This document shows, in pieces, positions 4,860 to 7,082 of a DNA stretch of 7,082 nucleotides; the first letter of the stretch is position 1, and every line of letters starts with the position of its first letter. Below the pieces are notes generated by a model. It ran no database searches. It saw nothing but the letters and a program-made list of their open reading frames with translations, and was not told the origin of the DNA. The translations under genes and the position numbers were made by a program. The DNA comes from Roseimaritima sp. (GTDB lineage Bacteria > Planctomycetota > Planctomycetia > Pirellulales > Pirellulaceae). The stretch is from assembly GCA_007124075.1 (NCBI GenBank), contig SLFV01000221.1:1-7082 (forward strand), given 5' to 3'.

Positions 4860-5972
4860 ATGAACTCGTCCAAATTGCGTCAAAAGATCGCGTGGGTAGC
4901 GGCCAGATTGCTCTACTCGCGAGAGGAGTCCGAGTATTTCCAGGCCAAGCGGAAAGCCGCGAGAACCGTCGGGGGTGGCTGGGTTCGGCCCTCGGACCTG
5001 CCCAGCAATTCAGAAATCCGCGAGGAAGTCCGTTTACTGGCTCGCGTCTTGGAAAGCCCTACGGCACACGATGAGCGTTTGCTGCAAATGCGGTTGAGGG
5101 CGATTTGGTGGATGGAACAATTCCAGATGTTTCATCCGCGCCTGCTGGGTAGTGTCTTGACCGGTCACATTCGTGAGGGGTCCGATATCGACCTGCATTT
5201 GTTTACCGGCAACCCCAGCGCGATAGCGCAAAAGGTCGAAGACTTGGGACTGGAGTCCAGGCTGGAGCGGAAACGCCTGATGAAGGAAGAAAAGGTGCGA
5301 GTCTTCACTCACCTGCATATTACGGATCAGTTCCCGGTGGAATTGACGATCTACGAACCGGTTTATCTGGGGCATCGTTTCCGCAGTTCAATCGACGGGC
5401 GTCCGATCCCAACCGCCAATCTGTCTGAATTGAAGCGACTGGTTGCAATGGAGACCGGCTGGGACCAGCAGCAACTGTCGCAGCAACTTGCCGAGGTGGA
5501 AACGGCGGCGGATCGGTGGCGAATTTTCGAAGCGCTGCTTGTGCCACTGGAACACGTTAAACAGAACCCGGAATATCACCCCGAGGGCGATGCTTTGTAC
5601 CACAGCCTGCAGGTCTTCCAACAGGCTCGACTGTTCCATGCGTACGACGAAGACTTTCTGCTGGCCGCGTTGCTGCACGATGTCGGCAAAGCGATTGATC
5701 GGCAAGACCATGTTGCCGCTGGCTTGGAGGCGCTAACCGGTTTCATTTCGGAGCGAACCGCTTGGTTGATCAAAAATCACATGCTGGGGCACCAACTGCA
5801 TGCGGGAAGCTTGGGGATGCGGGCCAAGCGTCGTTTGGCGGAGCATCCATGGTTCCAGGACCTCACCGACCTTTCACGCTGTGACCGAGCGGGCCGCTGC
5901 TGCGGGGTGCCGGTGCCGGAGGTCAACGAAGCGTTGGAATACATCCGCAACTTAGAAACAATGTTCGGGTAA
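4860..5972 (+). CDS. Fused nucleotidyltransferase-HD domain protein, substrate unknown
   Basis: This 370-residue, probably cytoplasmic protein has three parts. Residues 1-65 are a charged helical lead-in (RLLYSREESEYFQAKRKAAR). Residues about 75-200 are a polymerase-beta-type nucleotidyltransferase: GS at 97-98, then SDIDLHLF with Asp109 and Asp111 as metal ligands, and Glu161 (PVELTIYE) as the likely third carboxylate. Residues about 240-345 are an HD phosphohydrolase domain: His248 (YHSL), His273-Asp274 (LLHDVGKAID), His284, His307, and Asp342 in RCDRAGR. The last motif resembles the ADARGR block of bacterial CCA-adding enzymes. NT plus HD is the layout of tRNA nucleotidyltransferases and of GlnD, but the lead-in, the short middle and the overall sequence fit neither well. 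All core metal residues are present, so both activities may be live. ATG 4860 has no ribosome site. It is divergent from glyA and converges on the next gene with a 150-bp gap. Confidence 0.8.
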   Translation: MNSSKLRQKIAWVAARLLYSREESEYFQAKRKAARTVGGGWVRPSDLPSNSEIREEVRLLARVLESPTAHDERLLQMRLRAIWWMEQFQMFHPRLLGSVLTGHIREGSDIDLHLFTGNPSAIAQKVEDLGLESRLERKRLMKEEKVRVFTHLHITDQFPVELTIYEPVYLGHRFRSSIDGRPIPTANLSELKRLVAMETGWDQQQLSQQLAEVETAADRWRIFEALLVPLEHVKQNPEYHPEGDALYHSLQVFQQARLFHAYDEDFLLAALLHDVGKAIDRQDHVAAGLEALTGFISERTAWLIKNHMLGHQLHAGSLGMRAKRRLAEHPWFQDLTDLSRCDRAGRCCGVPVPEVNEALEYIRNLETMFG

Positions 5973-6122
5973 AGCGGCGCTGAATCAATACATCGGCTTT
6001 TTGATTTCGCCCCCCCAGGCCATGCGCTGCTGCACCCCGGACGATCGGGAGAGTGGGAAAGCAAACTAGTCCGTTCTAAATTGCTCATCGCCAAGACTCG
6101 CGCGGGGCTGCTGCTGTTCAAT

Positions 6123-7082
6123 TCAATCTTCGGGCGGGTCATCAACGGCAATCAATTCGTCCATCTCGCCACTTTCGGGAAGAAAACGACCACAATAAAA
6201 GTCGGCGACCAGGTTCTTGCCCAAAGCGGTACGGCTGACACGATCACGGAAACTGCGATAGACAAACCATTGATTCTCGCTGCCCGCTTCAATCCGATAC
6301 GCCACCGCCTCAGACGACCGAACGATCCGCAGCGATTCCGCCACCGTTAATTGCCGCCACGTTCTCGGTTCGTTCAGACGTTGACGTTCTAAATCAAACC
6401 ACAACGGAGCGTAAACGGCGCCTTGTCCCGCAACCGTCAGCGTCAGCCCCCCCGTGTCGTCGACGGCGAAGGTCCCCGACTGCGGCCCAACCCTCCATTC
6501 TGGCAACGACAAGGGATAAACGATTCCACGAATTCGTTTATCCTGTAGAGTGATTTCCCACGTCTCCGGCTCGGCAGTCGCTCGGGTTTTTTCCCCCATC
6601 TGCCAGCGAGCCTGGTAACGCAATAGGCCGGTTGTTTTCGATTCCGGACTGCGGTCGATGACCGCGTCAGCTAAGAAAACACAACGATCATCGCGGATCA
6701 CCATCACCTGTCGTTGCAAAACCAGGTCGCCGGTCCAAGCCTGTTCTAATTCCAAATAGTGAACGTCGTCGTCGGTGTGATAACACACCTCCTCCCAAGG
6801 GCCTATCGGGCGCAACCGCTGTGCATCGCAGTGCAATTCTACCTCCCACGCTCCCGCGAGTAGTTGCCCGCGACCGGAATACAACTGAAGTTGAAATTGG
6901 TCGTCCTGATACCACACGTGGACGCGCCCGCGGCGCACATCCCATTCCGGCAGCATTGCGGCTAACCCCGCTTTGGAGCAGTATAACGAGGGTTCGGGCA
7001 GGCTGACGGTCCATGCCAAACGCCCCGATGTACCGGAACGCCCCAAGGCGGCTTGCACGGCAGGCAGCAACGACTCTTTATC
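6123..7082 (-). CDS. Large uncharacterised protein, C-terminal 319 residues (5' end outside window)
   Basis: The frame has no stop up to the right edge (the last in-window codons read DKESLLPAV), so the gene continues beyond 7082; a TTG at 7068-7070 looks internal. The visible part is rich in beta-strands and aromatic residues, such as VHVWYQDDQFQLQLYSG, VHYLELEQAW and CVFLADAVID. It ends with a block I recall from planctomycete hypotheticals: VYAPLWFDLERQRLNEPRTW, TVAESLRIV, VAYRIEAG, FVYRSF and LVADFYCGRF. This suggests one or two beta-sandwich domains, perhaps like the C-terminal sandwich of polysaccharide lyases or heparinase-type proteins. No catalytic motif is visible, so no activity can be assigned. 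It has no transmembrane segment in this part. It ends 150 bp from the NT-HD gene, facing it. Confidence 0.8.
   Translation of the reverse strand, partial: DKESLLPAVQAALGRSGTSGRLAWTVSLPEPSLYCSKAGLAAMLPEWDVRRGRVHVWYQDDQFQLQLYSGRGQLLAGAWEVELHCDAQRLRPIGPWEEVCYHTDDDVHYLELEQAWTGDLVLQRQVMVIRDDRCVFLADAVIDRSPESKTTGLLRYQARWQMGEKTRATAEPETWEITLQDKRIRGIVYPLSLPEWRVGPQSGTFAVDDTGGLTLTVAGQGAVYAPLWFDLERQRLNEPRTWRQLTVAESLRIVRSSEAVAYRIEAGSENQWFVYRSFRDRVSRTALGKNLVADFYCGRFLPESGEMDELIAVDDPPED

Noticed and set aside
5983..6006. AATCAA/TTGATT pair after the NT-HD stop as a terminator
   Set aside because: A six-pair AT-rich stem with a 12-base loop and only TT following; too weak.
5777..6151. Antisense open frame over the NT-HD 3' end and the 150-bp gap
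   Set aside because: Mostly antisense to the HD domain; Ser/Arg/Pro-rich shadow composition and no ribosome site.

Overview
The window reads as ordinary chromosome from a planctomycete, most likely of the Rhodopirellula/Pirellula type. The evidence is moderate GC, loosely packed genes with 50-325 bp gaps, mixed strands with few operons, small proteins of a kind I associate only with planctomycetes, and Gram-negative envelope machinery (LptB). The taxonomic call is an inference from gene style, not from a marker gene.

Layout, left to right. (1) The 3' end of lptB (+), the LPS-export ATPase, with a polar tail after the usual family end. (2) A convergent, very small lipoprotein gene (-, 469-633). 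(3) A gap holding a compact repeat-hairpin-repeat element (797-851), then an uncharacterised 129-residue protein (+, 901-1290). (4) An 85-residue uncharacterised protein (+, 1502-1759). (5) queC (+, 1976-2674), which makes preQ0 for queuosine. (6) On the minus strand, glyA (4534-3269, serine hydroxymethyltransferase) followed after 105 bp by a single-domain response regulator (3163-2723). The gap between them carries a perfect 8-bp inverted repeat. (7) A 325-bp divergent control region. (8) A fused nucleotidyltransferase-HD protein (+, 4860-5972) with a promoter-like site and an inverted repeat directly before its start codon. (9) The 3' part of a large uncharacterised gene (-, running in from the right edge and ending at 6123).

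The genes do not form one obvious pathway. lptB serves the outer membrane, queC serves tRNA modification, and glyA serves one-carbon/glycine metabolism. The NT-HD protein resembles RNA or nucleotide-modifying enzymes in architecture, but its substrate cannot be read from sequence. I find no transposase, integrase, tRNA/rRNA, CRISPR array or recognisable defence cluster. The most interesting leads are the NT-HD protein with its hairpin-overlapped, possibly near-leaderless promoter, the element at 797-851, and the inverted repeat upstream of the orphan response regulator. I do not see convincing evidence for a new multi-gene system.
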